DNA of 44,560 nucleotides from Akkermansia sp. GTDB lineage: Bacteria > Verrucomicrobiota > Verrucomicrobiia > Verrucomicrobiales > Akkermansiaceae. Position 1 is the first letter of the stretch. Every line of letters begins with the position of its first letter. The notes under the pieces were generated by a model. It saw only the letters and a program-made list of their open reading frames with translations. It was not told where the DNA came from and did no database searches. Both the position numbers and the translations under genes were made by a program. Below are positions 24,224 through 33,839 of the stretch, one piece after another. Where the stretch lies: NCBI GenBank assembly GCA_017398765.1, contig JAFQEY010000048.1, forward strand, positions 1-44,560, given 5' to 3'.

Positions 24224-27200
24224 CTTTTGGGTGTTTCCTCTGCTGCGGTGACGCTTGGTTTCTTCTTCTTTCTGTCTTTTTTCATGATTTTGTCCAGGGT
24301 GAATTTCCACCGGATGTCATCTACGCTGCCGTAGATGACGATATCAATCAGGAAATCGGAAAGGAAGGTGATGGGGGCGATGATGAGTGTGGGTACGCTG
24401 GATATCTGGGGCCAGAGGTTGCCGCGGATGTCCAGTGTTTCCAGATTCAGCCGCAGGTTTACATCTACATCCAGATTATAGCCGGAGGCTCTCATGTCTC
24501 GGGTGTACAGATACCCGTTGAGAATGTCGAATTTCAGTTCGGCATTTTGGATGTTGTAACTCATGAAGTGGTTGGCAAAGGGGATATGCCGGCTGGAGGC
24601 ATCCATTTTGTTGATGGCTGAGTTTGTCGTATTGGTGAATGCTGAGAGGAAGCGGGAAATCATGCCCGGTTTGTCTTTCTCCGCCGGGGTGGGGGCGGAG
24701 CCGGTAACTTTGCGTTGCAGGTTGGCGAGCTGCCCGGGGAGGTCGGAAATGAGTGATCCGACCGGTTGGAAGATTCCCAGTTCCATCAGATTGCCGTCTC
24801 TGATGGTTGCGCTGCCGTATGCCCGGACATCTTTAACCTCTGCGGTGGGTGAGCGGAAACGGATGGCAGCATTGCACAGTGCCGGAGACAGCTTTGTTTT
24901 GTATGCGTTACCAATGGATTTCAAGTTCAGGTTTTGCGCCGTAAGCTGGCCGTCGAATGAGGTGTTTTTTCCTGAAATACCTATTTTTATGGCACCGTTC
25001 AGAACGCCGCCCCAGGTGCGTGCATTCATTTTGTCCAGAAATACAAAATCATCGCTCAGGTTTACAAAGCCGGTGAAACGGTGCAGCGGGATGCTGGTGC
25101 CCAGAAAATTAAAAGATGCTCCGGTGGGGGCTTCGGCGCGGATAAGTCCGCGAATGGGCACCTGACTGCGTTTGGATATGGGGAACTCACACCGTTTTGT
25201 CAGGACGTTTACCGGGTTTTGCAGGCGGATATCTTTCATGAATTCCTGCAATGGGGCAAAGAACATGCCAAAGGCATAAGCCGGGTAGGCTTTTCCTTTC
25301 AGGTTATTGAGTATGATTCCGTTGTTGTCCAAATCAAAGATGATGGAATCTCCGCTGATGATGCTGCTGACGGCTCCTTTGCTGATATTATGCTTTTGGA
25401 GCCATGGGCGGTTATCATATTTCAGGTAGGGAGAATTGAGGGTAATTTGTAATTTTTCCGGGAGCGGTGAGCCGTCCGGATTTTTTTTGTCCATCTGTAC
25501 ATCGACAATAACATCACACGTGGCGTTGAATACCCGTGAGTATGGGTTTGCCCCCATGTCGGTTCTGAGCTTTTCCCCCGTTATGTTGCCGTTTGCGTCT
25601 TTGGTATCCTGAATGGCTCCTATCAGGAAATCTGAGTTGCGGATGTCTGCCCGGCAAAAGCTATTCACGCTGATTCCGTTGTCATATTCCACTTTTGCAG
25701 AGATGTCTGAGATTGTTACTCGGGAGTTTTTGTCAAAGCGGAAATCACGCATGATGCTGTGGGCATCTTCATCATCAATCAGGGAATCCAGCACGTTTAC
25801 TCCAATTGTGTTATGGCCGTTGGAGATGTTGCAGTACTGTTTCAGCTTTCCTTCTGCATCTGCTCGGAATGCTCCTGTTTCATGCAGAATTGTTATTTTT
25901 CCCTGGTACCGGATGTCATTGTCCGGGGTGCTTTGCAGATTGGTTTGAAGCGTTAGTTCCAATGGAATTTTTTTACCATTGTTGACGGTGATTGTATGCG
26001 GCGTACGCACCAGTTTGGGGATATGCAGATAAAGATGGGTATTATTGAGCTGTCCGGTGTTTACATTGACACTGCCGTGAGTTTGCAGAATGAGTTTTTC
26101 CGGTAACTCCACGGCTGTGGGAATAGCCCCGAACTGCTGCAGAAGCGGTGCGGCAGATGCCAGGGGCAGGCTGGTTTCAGCGAAATTGAAATTCAGGTTG
26201 CCATCCTGCTCAGTATGTTTGTAATCCAGTTTGAGGGAGCTTGCTATTTCTTCTCCCTGTAAATTCATTCCCAGTATCAACTCAGCGGCGTATAATTCAG
26301 GATGCAAGATGGAGAGATTGATGTCGGAGCCGATTTCCTGTTCCTGATACTGAATGTTTTGCGCACTGATGTGTGTGTCTGATTTTGTCAGCATTTCTGC
26401 CCAACTCTTGTCCTGGGTAAAGGTCGGAATGTTGTGGATTCGGCAGGTGACATTGTGCGCAGAAAGCACTCTTGCCGTAGCCTGTGTCATGTCCAGATCC
26501 ACATTTGCACCGGTGATGCGGAGGCTTTTTTCTGCCTGGGTACAGTTTGCCGATAAGGATTCCAGAGAGAGCTTCAAGCGAGTATCACTGAGCGAGAAAT
26601 CATCATGGACGTTCAGCTTTTTTGCTGACAAGGCGCAGTGGATGTTGCGGATATCCAGTAAATCTGAGGAAAGGGTAGGGTGTTGTATGGATGCTGCGCT
26701 GACATGAAGTTGGGGAGCGGTGAGTACGGCGGAGCCGTAGCGAAGTGAGTCTACGCAGATGTCCAGATTCTGTATTTCTTTCAGCGTGGGGATGAGGTCC
26801 TCCATTCTGGTGATTCCGGGAGAAAATTCTTTTACACCGAGAAGCGTATTGGCATGCAGTGTCAGATTTCCGCCGATGTTGAGAGACTCCGGCAGTTGGA
26901 GGGGGGTGCCGCTGATATCTCCGATTAACTGAGTCAATGTTCTGAAGGGGAGGGAGGCATGCAAACTTGCGTCTGCTTTATCATGTCCGGTGAGGGCAGT
27001 CATTTTGATTGCTCCGTCCGGCAGGGAGAGACTCAGGTTGTCGATATTGAACTTTCCGTCTGAGAGCATGAAAGAAAGCTCGAATGCATCAATGGGGGTT
27101 TTGCCGATGGCAAATTCCCGCTGCAGAATGCTGCCTCGCAAAGAGATATTATTGAGGGCATAATCATCTGCAAAGACAATCTGCCCCTGTAGTCTGACAG

Positions 27201-28212
27201 AGGGGGTTATAGCGGCATTCGGGTAGAGCCGTGTAAGAATGCTGTTCTTTTGGCTTCTGTCTATCATTTCCACAATCTGCGCAATGGCGGCAGAACTGCG
27301 GAGATTGAAATTGAGTTGGCGTTTTGTTAAATCGTATGCCCCTTGGAGGGAAACTTCCGTTCGGGGGGCCTTGGTGGCAAAGCTGAGGTGGTCAATGGTG
27401 AGCGTTTCGTCCTCATAGCGTACAGCGAGCGAGGCTTGGTGAAAGTGTAATTCCTCTTGTCGGAATGAGGGGACTTCTGCTTTGATTTCGGCAGTTGTGT
27501 GTTGATTATGGTTGCGAAATTTGATTTCAATCTGCGGGAGCTGGTCATCTGTCCATTGCTGCTGAGAAATGATATTGTCGATTTTGACGAGCCATGGTTG
27601 GATGGGGAGCAGAAACTCATCCAGACAAATGGCGGAGGGTGTGCTTGCCGTATCGGGTGAGTAATGCACCAAATCTGCCCGGGTGGCGGGGCTTTGCGGT
27701 AACTGAAAATTGCCTTTGAATTTAATGCCTATGCCTTGCAAGCAGCCGGTGCTTGTAATGCTGAGCCCCTGTCCGCGGTTGTACAGGCTGAGGTGAGAAT
27801 CTGACTTTTGCAGACGGAGGGTTCTTTGTCCTGTTGAATCCGTTGGAAGCGCAGCTTCCACCCCTGACAGGTTGATACTGTCAGGCAGGTAGTTGCCCTG
27901 CAACAGGTCATAGATACTGAATGCCAGCTGTATTTTTCCGGCTTTTATTTCTAATGCTCCGCCGGGGGCGGGGATAGCCAGGCGGACTCCCAGAGCTTTT
28001 GCTGCCAGCCCGGAGGCAGGTGAGAGCTTAATGCTGTCCAGATGCAGGGATATTCCGTACGGCGCGGCCTGTTGTTCAATTTTTCGCAGGACAAAGCCGG
28101 GCAGCCCGACCATGCTCAGCCAGGCTATAATCCCTCCCACCAGAACAATCACCAACAGACAGAGTGCCGGGAAAATGGTTCCTACTCGTCTGATGGTGAT
28201 TTTTCGCTCCAT
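24220..28212 (-). CDS. large AsmA-like envelope protein
   Basis: A 1,330-residue protein with one N-terminal membrane helix (about 13-35), followed by a long region rich in beta strands. The opening (LRKIEQQAAPYGISLHLDSIKLSP) and closing parts (LKFDILNGYLYTRDMRASGYN) have the character of AsmA/YhdP-type proteins, which form long grooves carrying phospholipid to the outer membrane. The end is a Lys-rich tail (KIMKKDRKKKK). Assignment is by architecture, not by strong motifs. It lies 21 bases after rbfA and overlaps the cardiolipin synthase gene, which fits a role in membrane lipid supply. Confidence 0.75.
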   Translation of the reverse strand: MERKITIRRVGTIFPALCLLVIVLVGGIIAWLSMVGLPGFVLRKIEQQAAPYGISLHLDSIKLSPASGLAAKALGVRLAIPAPGGALEIKAGKIQLAFSIYDLLQGNYLPDSINLSGVEAALPTDSTGQRTLRLQKSDSHLSLYNRGQGLSITSTGCLQGIGIKFKGNFQLPQSPATRADLVHYSPDTASTPSAICLDEFLLPIQPWLVKIDNIISQQQWTDDQLPQIEIKFRNHNQHTTAEIKAEVPSFRQEELHFHQASLAVRYEDETLTIDHLSFATKAPRTEVSLQGAYDLTKRQLNFNLRSSAAIAQIVEMIDRSQKNSILTRLYPNAAITPSVRLQGQIVFADDYALNNISLRGSILQREFAIGKTPIDAFELSFMLSDGKFNIDNLSLSLPDGAIKMTALTGHDKADASLHASLPFRTLTQLIGDISGTPLQLPESLNIGGNLTLHANTLLGVKEFSPGITRMEDLIPTLKEIQNLDICVDSLRYGSAVLTAPQLHVSAASIQHPTLSSDLLDIRNIHCALSAKKLNVHDDFSLSDTRLKLSLESLSANCTQAEKSLRITGANVDLDMTQATARVLSAHNVTCRIHNIPTFTQDKSWAEMLTKSDTHISAQNIQYQEQEIGSDINLSILHPELYAAELILGMNLQGEEIASSLKLDYKHTEQDGNLNFNFAETSLPLASAAPLLQQFGAIPTAVELPEKLILQTHGSVNVNTGQLNNTHLYLHIPKLVRTPHTITVNNGKKIPLELTLQTNLQSTPDNDIRYQGKITILHETGAFRADAEGKLKQYCNISNGHNTIGVNVLDSLIDDEDAHSIMRDFRFDKNSRVTISDISAKVEYDNGISVNSFCRADIRNSDFLIGAIQDTKDANGNITGEKLRTDMGANPYSRVFNATCDVIVDVQMDKKNPDGSPLPEKLQITLNSPYLKYDNRPWLQKHNISKGAVSSIISGDSIIFDLDNNGIILNNLKGKAYPAYAFGMFFAPLQEFMKDIRLQNPVNVLTKRCEFPISKRSQVPIRGLIRAEAPTGASFNFLGTSIPLHRFTGFVNLSDDFVFLDKMNARTWGGVLNGAIKIGISGKNTSFDGQLTAQNLNLKSIGNAYKTKLSPALCNAAIRFRSPTAEVKDVRAYGSATIRDGNLMELGIFQPVGSLISDLPGQLANLQRKVTGSAPTPAEKDKPGMISRFLSAFTNTTNSAINKMDASSRHIPFANHFMSYNIQNAELKFDILNGYLYTRDMRASGYNLDVDVNLRLNLETLDIRGNLWPQISSVPTLIIAPITFLSDFLIDIVIYGSVDDIRWKFTLDKIMKKDRKKKKPSVTAAEETPKR

Positions 28213-28233
28213 GGAAGGGGACGTGGGGGGCTG

Positions 28234-28620
28234 TTAAATCTCGGGGTCTGTTTCTCCCTCAGGTAATGGAGGAGCTTTGGGGAGGTTTTGTTCAATATCA
28301 TCCAGCAGATTTACCATGCTGACACCACGGCGGGCGGAATCGTCATGTCGGAAAGTGAGCTTGGGGGTGTTGCGCAGTATGACCCGCTTGCTGATGGCTC
28401 GCTGGATATCGCCCCGTTTCCGGGTGAGTTTATCGATTACTTGCGCAGGAGCCATTCGCCCCACAACTCCAACCCAGACTCGACCTTCTTTCAGATCTTC
28501 CGTGATTTCAACATCGAGAATGGAAACGATGGTGCCGGGCCATTCGAATTCCCTCTGGACGAAGGTACCGATTTCCCGCTTCATCAGCTCATTCACTTTA
28601 TCGAGTCGACGTGATGCCAT
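28234..28620 (-). CDS. rbfA: 30S ribosome-binding factor A
   Basis: RbfA is a small KH-type factor that helps mature the 16S rRNA 5' end and cold adaptation. The 128 residues match in length and pattern: RRLDKVNELMKREIGTFVQ at the start, VSILDVEITEDLKEGRVWV, RGDIQRAISKRVILRNTPKL and a Pro/Glu-rich end. It follows infB by 8 bases, the classical nusA-infB-rbfA order. truB, which often comes next, is replaced here by the AsmA-like gene. Confidence 0.95.
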   Translation of the reverse strand: MASRRLDKVNELMKREIGTFVQREFEWPGTIVSILDVEITEDLKEGRVWVGVVGRMAPAQVIDKLTRKRGDIQRAISKRVILRNTPKLTFRHDDSARRGVSMVNLLDDIEQNLPKAPPLPEGETDPEI

Positions 28621-28628
28621 AGATAAAA

Positions 28629-30737
28629 TCAGAGAGTCTGCTTAATTTTTTCAAGCGTGTAGCATTCGATGATGTCTCCCTCCTCGTAGTCATTGTACTC
28701 TGCAAGGCGGATACCGCATTCCAGACCACTCTTGACTTCCTCCACTTCATCCTGGAAGCGGCGCAGTGTGGACATCTTGCCATCAAACACAACCTGTCCG
28801 TCGCGCAGTACACGTGCTTCAGCTGTGCGGAGCATCTTACCGTCAGATACATAGGAGCCGGCTGCCTTGCCTTTATTGAGCTTGAATACCTGCCGGATTT
28901 CGGCATGACCGAGTACCGTTTCACGGGTTTCCGGCTCCAGCAGACCCAGCATGGCATCTTTCACCTGGTCAATCAGCTCGTACACGATGGAGAAAATCTT
29001 AACCTGTACCCCTTCGCGCTTCACGGCCTTCACCGCATTGGTTTCCACCTTCACGTTGAAACCCAGAATCACGGCGTTGGAAGAGGAGGCCAGCAGGACA
29101 TCGCTCTCTGAAATGGGACCGGCTGCGGCACCGATAAACTCACACTCCACCTTTTCGCTTTCAATGTCCATGATTGCTTTCCTGATGGCTTCCACTGAGC
29201 CCTGCACGTCGCCCTTGAGATAGAGCTTGAGCACGGCTTTCTGGGAGCCTTCACCCATCATGGCCAGAATGTCCTCCATGCGGGAGCGTTTGGGTGCGGT
29301 CAGACGCTGCTGGCGCAGTTCTTCCTGGCGCTCGGTGGAAAGTTTGCGGGCGGCACGCTCGTTTTCCATTTCCACCAGCTCATCACCCACATTCGGGGTT
29401 TCGATAAAGCCGGAAACTTCCGCAGGCATGCCGGGGGTTACTTTTTTGATGGATTTCCCCTGATCGTTCATGAGTGTTTTCACCTTGCCGGAGAACGGTC
29501 CGCAGATGAAGGGCATGCCTACTTTAAGAGTCCCGCTCTGCACGATGACGGTGGCGGAGCTGCCTTTGCCCTGTTCCATGCGAGCCTCGATGATGGAGGC
29601 GCGGCAGTTGGCTTTCGGGTTGGCTTTGAGTTCCAGCACCTCTGCTTGCAGGCAGAGCAAATCCAGTAAATCGTCTATGCCGTCACCCGTGTGGGCCGAT
29701 ACGTCCACACATTCGATTTCTCCGCCGAAATCCGTGGGCATGAGATTGTGCTCCATGAGCTGTGTGCGGACTCGCACCGGGTCTGCCGTGGGCAGGTCAC
29801 ATTTGTTAACGGCAACGATGATGGTTTTGCCGGCTGCCTGAGCATGCATGATTGCTTCTTTGGTCTGGGGCATGATGCCATCATTGGCTGCTACCACCAG
29901 CACGACAATGTCTGTAACGTCAGCTCCGCGGGCTCGCATTTCCGTGAAAATGGCGTGACCCGGGGTGTCGATGAAAGTGAGCGTCTGGTTGTTGTGGCTG
30001 ACCGTGTAGGCCCCGATATGCTGGGTAATGCCGCCGGCTTCTCCGGAAACGACGCGTGTGCGCCGTATGTAGTCCAGCAGGGAGGTCTTGCCATGGTCCA
30101 CGTGTCCCATGACGGTGATGATGGGGGTACGCACTTTCAGCGCATCCTCCGGTTCTTCCTCCGGTGCCACGGCCTCAGGCTCCTTGATTTCCTCGACGGG
30201 GGCCTTGACTCCGGCACCTTTTTCCCGTTTGACACGTTCGTAGGTAAACCCATGTTTTTCGCAGAGAGCTGCCACCTGGTCGTTGTCCAGTGTGGTGGTG
30301 GGGTTGGCGAAAACGCCCATGGGCATCAGTTCGGCAATCAATTTGAAGGGTTTGATTCCCATGTGGGCTGCCAAATCCGCCACGGAAATGGGGGCTTTGA
30401 TATTCATGACCTTGCCGTCTGATACCGGTTCGGCGGCAGGAGCCGGTTTGGCTGCAGGAACCGGCTTGTCTGCCGGAACCTGTTTGGCGGCAGGGCGTGG
30501 TTTGTCAGTGACCGGGGGGGCACTTACCTGTGTGTTTTTAGGCGCAGTCACAGGCTGTTTTTTCTCCGGCTTCTTGGGAGAAAGCAGGTCGAGTGCCGGT
30601 TTTCGCGGGGCCTTCTTTTCTGTTGCACGGGGGGCAGAGGGCTTGTCCGCCGGTTTGGCAACGGGGGTCGCTTTCCTCTTCTTGGTGCCTCCGAGGAGGT
30701 CGAGAACCTCCGGTTTCTTGTTCGGTTGTTCAGACAT
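28629..30737 (-). CDS. infB: translation initiation factor IF-2
   Basis: IF-2 is the GTPase that brings initiator tRNA to the ribosome. From the ATG at 30737 it has 702 residues. An Ala/Pro/Lys low-complexity region (about 20-105) precedes the IF2 N-terminal subdomain (about 110-167). The G domain follows with GHVDHGKT (211-218), DTPGHAIF and NKCD, then the C-terminal beta barrels. The frame is open to 30791, inside nusA, but the start at 30737 fits the usual MS-x-N-terminus better. No Shine-Dalgarno sequence is visible. It follows nusA by 19 bases. Confidence 0.97.
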   Translation of the reverse strand: MSEQPNKKPEVLDLLGGTKKRKATPVAKPADKPSAPRATEKKAPRKPALDLLSPKKPEKKQPVTAPKNTQVSAPPVTDKPRPAAKQVPADKPVPAAKPAPAAEPVSDGKVMNIKAPISVADLAAHMGIKPFKLIAELMPMGVFANPTTTLDNDQVAALCEKHGFTYERVKREKGAGVKAPVEEIKEPEAVAPEEEPEDALKVRTPIITVMGHVDHGKTSLLDYIRRTRVVSGEAGGITQHIGAYTVSHNNQTLTFIDTPGHAIFTEMRARGADVTDIVVLVVAANDGIMPQTKEAIMHAQAAGKTIIVAVNKCDLPTADPVRVRTQLMEHNLMPTDFGGEIECVDVSAHTGDGIDDLLDLLCLQAEVLELKANPKANCRASIIEARMEQGKGSSATVIVQSGTLKVGMPFICGPFSGKVKTLMNDQGKSIKKVTPGMPAEVSGFIETPNVGDELVEMENERAARKLSTERQEELRQQRLTAPKRSRMEDILAMMGEGSQKAVLKLYLKGDVQGSVEAIRKAIMDIESEKVECEFIGAAAGPISESDVLLASSSNAVILGFNVKVETNAVKAVKREGVQVKIFSIVYELIDQVKDAMLGLLEPETRETVLGHAEIRQVFKLNKGKAAGSYVSDGKMLRTAEARVLRDGQVVFDGKMSTLRRFQDEVEEVKSGLECGIRLAEYNDYEEGDIIECYTLEKIKQTL

Positions 30738-30756
30738 GTGAGAAAAAAAGTTATGT

Positions 30757-32034
30757 TCAGCAGAGAGACTTGGCTTTGGCGATGATATCACGGGCTTCCT
30801 CCTCGCTGATGAGGAGATCCTCCATTAAATCTTCTTCCTGAGCATAGGAGGCAATGACATCCACCGAGGTGAAGCCGGCGGCAATCATGGCGGCTGCCAA
30901 GGAGTCGGTAACGCCGAGCTGGGAGCTGAGCTCATCTGCCCCTTTGCGTGCTTCAGTGGCTACTTTTGTCTGCTCGTTATAGGGCTCCACGCGTACATCC
31001 CAGCGCTGCTCCGGGGTGGAAATGAGACGCGCTGTCAGGCGCACATTTTGTCCGCGGCGCCCTTTGGCTTTGGCTGCGGCTTTATCATCCTCCACCAGTA
31101 CGGTGACCACGTGAGCCTCATCATCCACAATAACTTTAATGGGGTCAATGGGGGAGAGGGCTTCTGTCACCATGACGGCTTTGTCATCCGTGTACTCGAT
31201 GATGTCTACTTTTTCGCGGTTAAGGACATTGACGACACTCTTGACGCGCGTGCCACGCATGCCAACGCATGCCCCAACGGGGTCAACGTTCGGATCCTTA
31301 CTGCGAACCACCATCTTGGTGCGGTAACCCGGTTCGCGAACCACATTGAGTATCTCAACGGTATGGTCAGCTATCTCCTGAACCTCATTTTCAAAAAGTC
31401 TGCGAACCAGATTGGGGTGGCTGCGCGAAAGAATGAGCTCATTGCCGCGCACGCCGTCACGCACCTCCATGATATAGAAGCGCATACGGTCATCTTTGTT
31501 GTATTCCTCACCGGGAATACGCTGTTTGGGGGGGACAATACCCTCAAACTTTTCAACTTTTACCACCACATCACCCTTTTCGTAGCGTACAACAGTCCCG
31601 GTGATGAGCTCTCCGACGCGGTCGCTGAACTCTTCTGCCAGCATTTCCTGTTCTGCTTTGCGGATACGCTGCTGCATGGTCTGACGCGCAGTTTGGACAG
31701 CGATTCGCCCGAAATCCTTGGGGGTGATATTGACGGAGATGGTGTCTCCGGGTTGCTGGCTCTTGCCGGCAGCCTGAACCACGGAAAGCTTCACTTCGTT
31801 GTAGGCATCCGTCATTTCCTCATCATTGACCACGGTCATATCTGCCTTGATTTTGACAGTACCCTTTTGCGTGTTGATGACCGCACGTATGTTGCGGATA
31901 CGGTCAGAGCCGGGTACCATCTTAGCGTATGCTGTCAGGAAAGACGCCTCAAGGGCCTGAATGACACGCTCACGCGTCAGGTCTTTTTCTCGGACGTAGT
32001 AATCAATCAGCGCTGTGATATCAGTGGTGGCCAT
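30757..32034 (-). CDS. nusA: transcription termination/antitermination factor NusA
   Basis: A 425-residue NusA with the N-terminal RNA polymerase-binding domain, an S1 domain (about 135-200, ELITGTVVRYEKGDVVVKVE) and two KH domains with VGACVGMRGTRVKSVVNVL and GRRGQNVRLTARL. The C-terminal ~55 residues are an acidic helical segment (ITGVTDSLAAAMIAAGF region to SEEEARDIIAKAKS) rather than the two AR repeats of enterobacterial NusA. rimP, usually upstream, is absent: a GNAT gene lies divergent instead. NusA affects pausing and termination, so the terminator-like hairpin in its own leader may be autoregulatory. Confidence 0.96.
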   Translation of the reverse strand: MATTDITALIDYYVREKDLTRERVIQALEASFLTAYAKMVPGSDRIRNIRAVINTQKGTVKIKADMTVVNDEEMTDAYNEVKLSVVQAAGKSQQPGDTISVNITPKDFGRIAVQTARQTMQQRIRKAEQEMLAEEFSDRVGELITGTVVRYEKGDVVVKVEKFEGIVPPKQRIPGEEYNKDDRMRFYIMEVRDGVRGNELILSRSHPNLVRRLFENEVQEIADHTVEILNVVREPGYRTKMVVRSKDPNVDPVGACVGMRGTRVKSVVNVLNREKVDIIEYTDDKAVMVTEALSPIDPIKVIVDDEAHVVTVLVEDDKAAAKAKGRRGQNVRLTARLISTPEQRWDVRVEPYNEQTKVATEARKGADELSSQLGVTDSLAAAMIAAGFTSVDVIASYAQEEDLMEDLLISEEEARDIIAKAKSLC

Positions 32035-32068
32035 GTTATTCTTTGATGTTTAGTGATGAGTAGTCTAC

Positions 32069-32094
32069 AAAAAAAGAGCGGGTCGCTGACCCGC
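32069..32094 (-). terminator. terminator-like hairpin in the nusA leader (possible attenuator)
   Basis: A 7-bp GC-rich stem GCGGGTC/GACCCGC (32078-32084 with 32088-32094) with a 3-base loop. On the minus strand it is followed by CTC and seven T (32069-32075). It lies between the nusA promoter and the nusA ATG, about 35 bases before the start. Confidence 0.75.
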
Positions 32095-32130
32095 CCCAAT
32101 CTCTTTGCGGACCGGAACTTGCTGAAGTCG

Positions 32131-32159
32131 CTTATACCACGGATGAAGCCGAATGTCAA
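32131..32159 (-). promoter_or_regulatory. nusA operon promoter
   Basis: Minus strand TTGACA (32154-32159), a 17-base spacer and TATAAG (32131-32136). It would start a leader of about 90 bases that includes the terminator-like hairpin. Confidence 0.75.
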
Positions 32160-32223
32160 GCTAACAATTTCTAAAATATACATAAAACAGGGCTCGACTG
32201 CTGTTTGTGTATGATTTTCCGCC

Positions 32224-32252
32224 TTGTCGGCAGGGGGTAGGTTTGGTATAGT
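32224..32252 (+). promoter_or_regulatory. promoter of the GNAT gene
   Basis: TTGTCG (32224-32229), a 17-base spacer and TATAGT (32247-32252), 12 bases before the ATG at 32265. The leader would be only about 6 bases. Confidence 0.5.
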
Positions 32253-32264
32253 GGTGTCGTTGCC

Positions 32265-32747
32265 ATGATACGTACTGTCAAATCGGAGGATGCCGCAGCC
32301 ATAGCTGCCATCTATAACGAGTATGTCCTGCATACGACCATTTCATTTGAAACAGAAGCGGTTTCGGAGGATGAGATGCGTGAGCGCATCATGCGTTTTT
32401 CGGCGGATTATCCTTACATCGTGGAAGAATCAGACGGTGTGGTATGCGGCTATTGCTATGCTCACCCGTGGAAAGACCGCGCCGCATACTGCCGCAGTTG
32501 GGAATCTACAATTTACCTGCACCCTGACTGTACGGGACGGGGGATAGGCAAACCGCTCATGCAGGAGCTTATTGCCCGCTGCCGAGCCGCAGGGTGCCAC
32601 AGCCTTATTGCCTGCATCACGGGGGAGAATAACACCAGCTGTACGTTTCACCGGCAACTGGGGTTTTGCTGCGTCTCCCGATTCCGCGAAGTTGGCTTCA
32701 AGTTCGGTCGTTTTTTGGACGTTGTGGACTATCAGTTGATATTGTAG
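32265..32747 (+). CDS. GNAT N-acetyltransferase, phosphinothricin acetyltransferase-like
   Basis: A 160-residue GNAT enzyme. The start IRTVKSEDAAAIAAIYNEYVLHTTISFE resembles the MnaT/YncA/Pat group. The acetyl-CoA loop is YLHPDCTGRGIGKPLMQELI (about 85-104), then SLIACITGENNTSCTFHRQLGF and a tail DVVDYQLIL. Members acetylate methionine sulfone or sulfoximine, phosphinothricin or other amines; the substrate here is not known. The gene is divergent from nusA and convergent with queC (17-base gap). Confidence 0.88.
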   Translation: MIRTVKSEDAAAIAAIYNEYVLHTTISFETEAVSEDEMRERIMRFSADYPYIVEESDGVVCGYCYAHPWKDRAAYCRSWESTIYLHPDCTGRGIGKPLMQELIARCRAAGCHSLIACITGENNTSCTFHRQLGFCCVSRFREVGFKFGRFLDVVDYQLIL

Positions 32748-32764
32748 TCCTGTTCCCGGCAGAC

Positions 32765-33421
32765 TCAGGGCTGGTATGGAGTCGGGTCCGGAATACCGGC
32801 GGAGACAAAGGATTCCCGGCGTTCACGGCAGGTGGCACATTGGCCGCAGTGGAGCTCCCCTCCGCAGTAGCAGGAGTAGGTATGGGAGAAATCTACCCCC
32901 AGCTCGGCACCAATGGCGGTTATTTCCGCCTTAGTGTTGGTGATAAAGGGACGCAGGATTTGCAGGTTCGCATAGGTTCCCAGCGAGATAGCACTTGCCA
33001 TGGCCGTCATGAAATCTTCCCGACAATCGGGGTAGAGGGCATGGTCTCCCCCATGTGCGGCGATGACGATACCCTCCGCGCCTTTGCTTTCCGCAATACC
33101 GGCGGCGATGGCCAGAAAGATGCCGTTGCGGAACGGTACAACGGTTTGTTTGAGATTGTCCTCCGCGTAGTCTGCCGTGGGGATGGCATCTGCTCCGCTG
33201 AGCAGGGCACTTTCCAGATGCGCGGAGATGCTGCGCAGATCAATCTCATGGTAGGGGATGCAGAGCCGCTCCGCTTGCCAACGGGCGCAGGCAAGCTCTC
33301 GCGCGGCGTGGTTGCTGCCATAATTGAAGGAGAGGGCGCAGACCACCCGGTGCCGGCGGTGGGCCCAATGAAGTGCGGTGGTGGAATCCAGACCGCCGGA
33401 AAGCAGGACGGCTACATTCAT
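32765..33421 (-). CDS. queC: 7-cyano-7-deazaguanine synthase
   Basis: QueC converts 7-carboxy-7-deazaguanine to preQ0 with ATP and ammonia. The 218 residues carry the PP-loop ATP motif SGGLDSTTALHWA at the N-terminus, GIFLAIAAGIAESKGA, and the C-terminal zinc cluster CYCGGELHCGQCATCRER. The ATG at 33421 overlaps the queF stop (ATGA) and gives the standard MNVAVLLSGG start; the longer frame to 33508 lies inside queF. Last gene of the cysS-queF-queC unit. Confidence 0.96.
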   Translation of the reverse strand: MNVAVLLSGGLDSTTALHWAHRRHRVVCALSFNYGSNHAARELACARWQAERLCIPYHEIDLRSISAHLESALLSGADAIPTADYAEDNLKQTVVPFRNGIFLAIAAGIAESKGAEGIVIAAHGGDHALYPDCREDFMTAMASAISLGTYANLQILRPFITNTKAEITAIGAELGVDFSHTYSCYCGGELHCGQCATCRERRESFVSAGIPDPTPYQP

Positions 33422-33831
33422 GCAGGACGGTTTTCCGGCTTGTGTTCTGCGGTACAGGTGAGCTGAATACCACCGCGAGCCCCGAACCGGCCTTCCACTT
33501 TCATCCATGCGGGGTCGACAGCTGCTACGAGGTCATCCAGAATACGGTTGACCACCTGCTCATTGAAGGCGGCGTAGTTGCGGAAAGAGACGAGATAATA
33601 CTTCAGGCTCTTGGTCTCGACCACCTTGTCAGCGGGACAATAGGTGATGGTGAGATGGCAGCTGTCCGGTTGTCCCGTGACGGGGCAGAGTGAGGTGAAC
33701 TCATGCGTGGTGAGGGTCACTACATAGCGGCGTTGCGGGCTCCGGTTCGGGAATGCCTCCAGTTTGGCATCCTCCGGGCTACGGTAGAATTCGGTGTGCT
33801 TGCCGAGCAGAGAAAGGTCTTTGTTATCCAT
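33418..33831 (-). CDS. queF: NADPH-dependent preQ0 reductase
   Basis: QueF reduces preQ0 to preQ1, the base inserted into tRNA by Tgt. The 137 residues fit the short unimodular (YkvM) type. The catalytic Cys and Asp are in FTSLCPVTGQPDSCHLTITY, and the family motif is VETKSLKYYLVSFRN. It lies 8 bases after cysS and overlaps queC by 4. No preQ1 riboswitch was recognised. Confidence 0.96.
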   Translation of the reverse strand: MDNKDLSLLGKHTEFYRSPEDAKLEAFPNRSPQRRYVVTLTTHEFTSLCPVTGQPDSCHLTITYCPADKVVETKSLKYYLVSFRNYAAFNEQVVNRILDDLVAAVDPAWMKVEGRFGARGGIQLTCTAEHKPENRPA

Positions 33832-33839
33832 GTCAGAGA

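Noticed and set aside
24220..24310. Longer cardiolipin synthase start (extra 29 residues)
   Set aside because: The extension is charged, lies inside the AsmA-like gene and precedes the membrane helices; the ATGA overlap start is more likely.
31048..32046. 332-codon + strand frame opposite nusA
   Set aside because: It lies wholly antisense to the clear nusA gene and matches no family; it results from codon bias.
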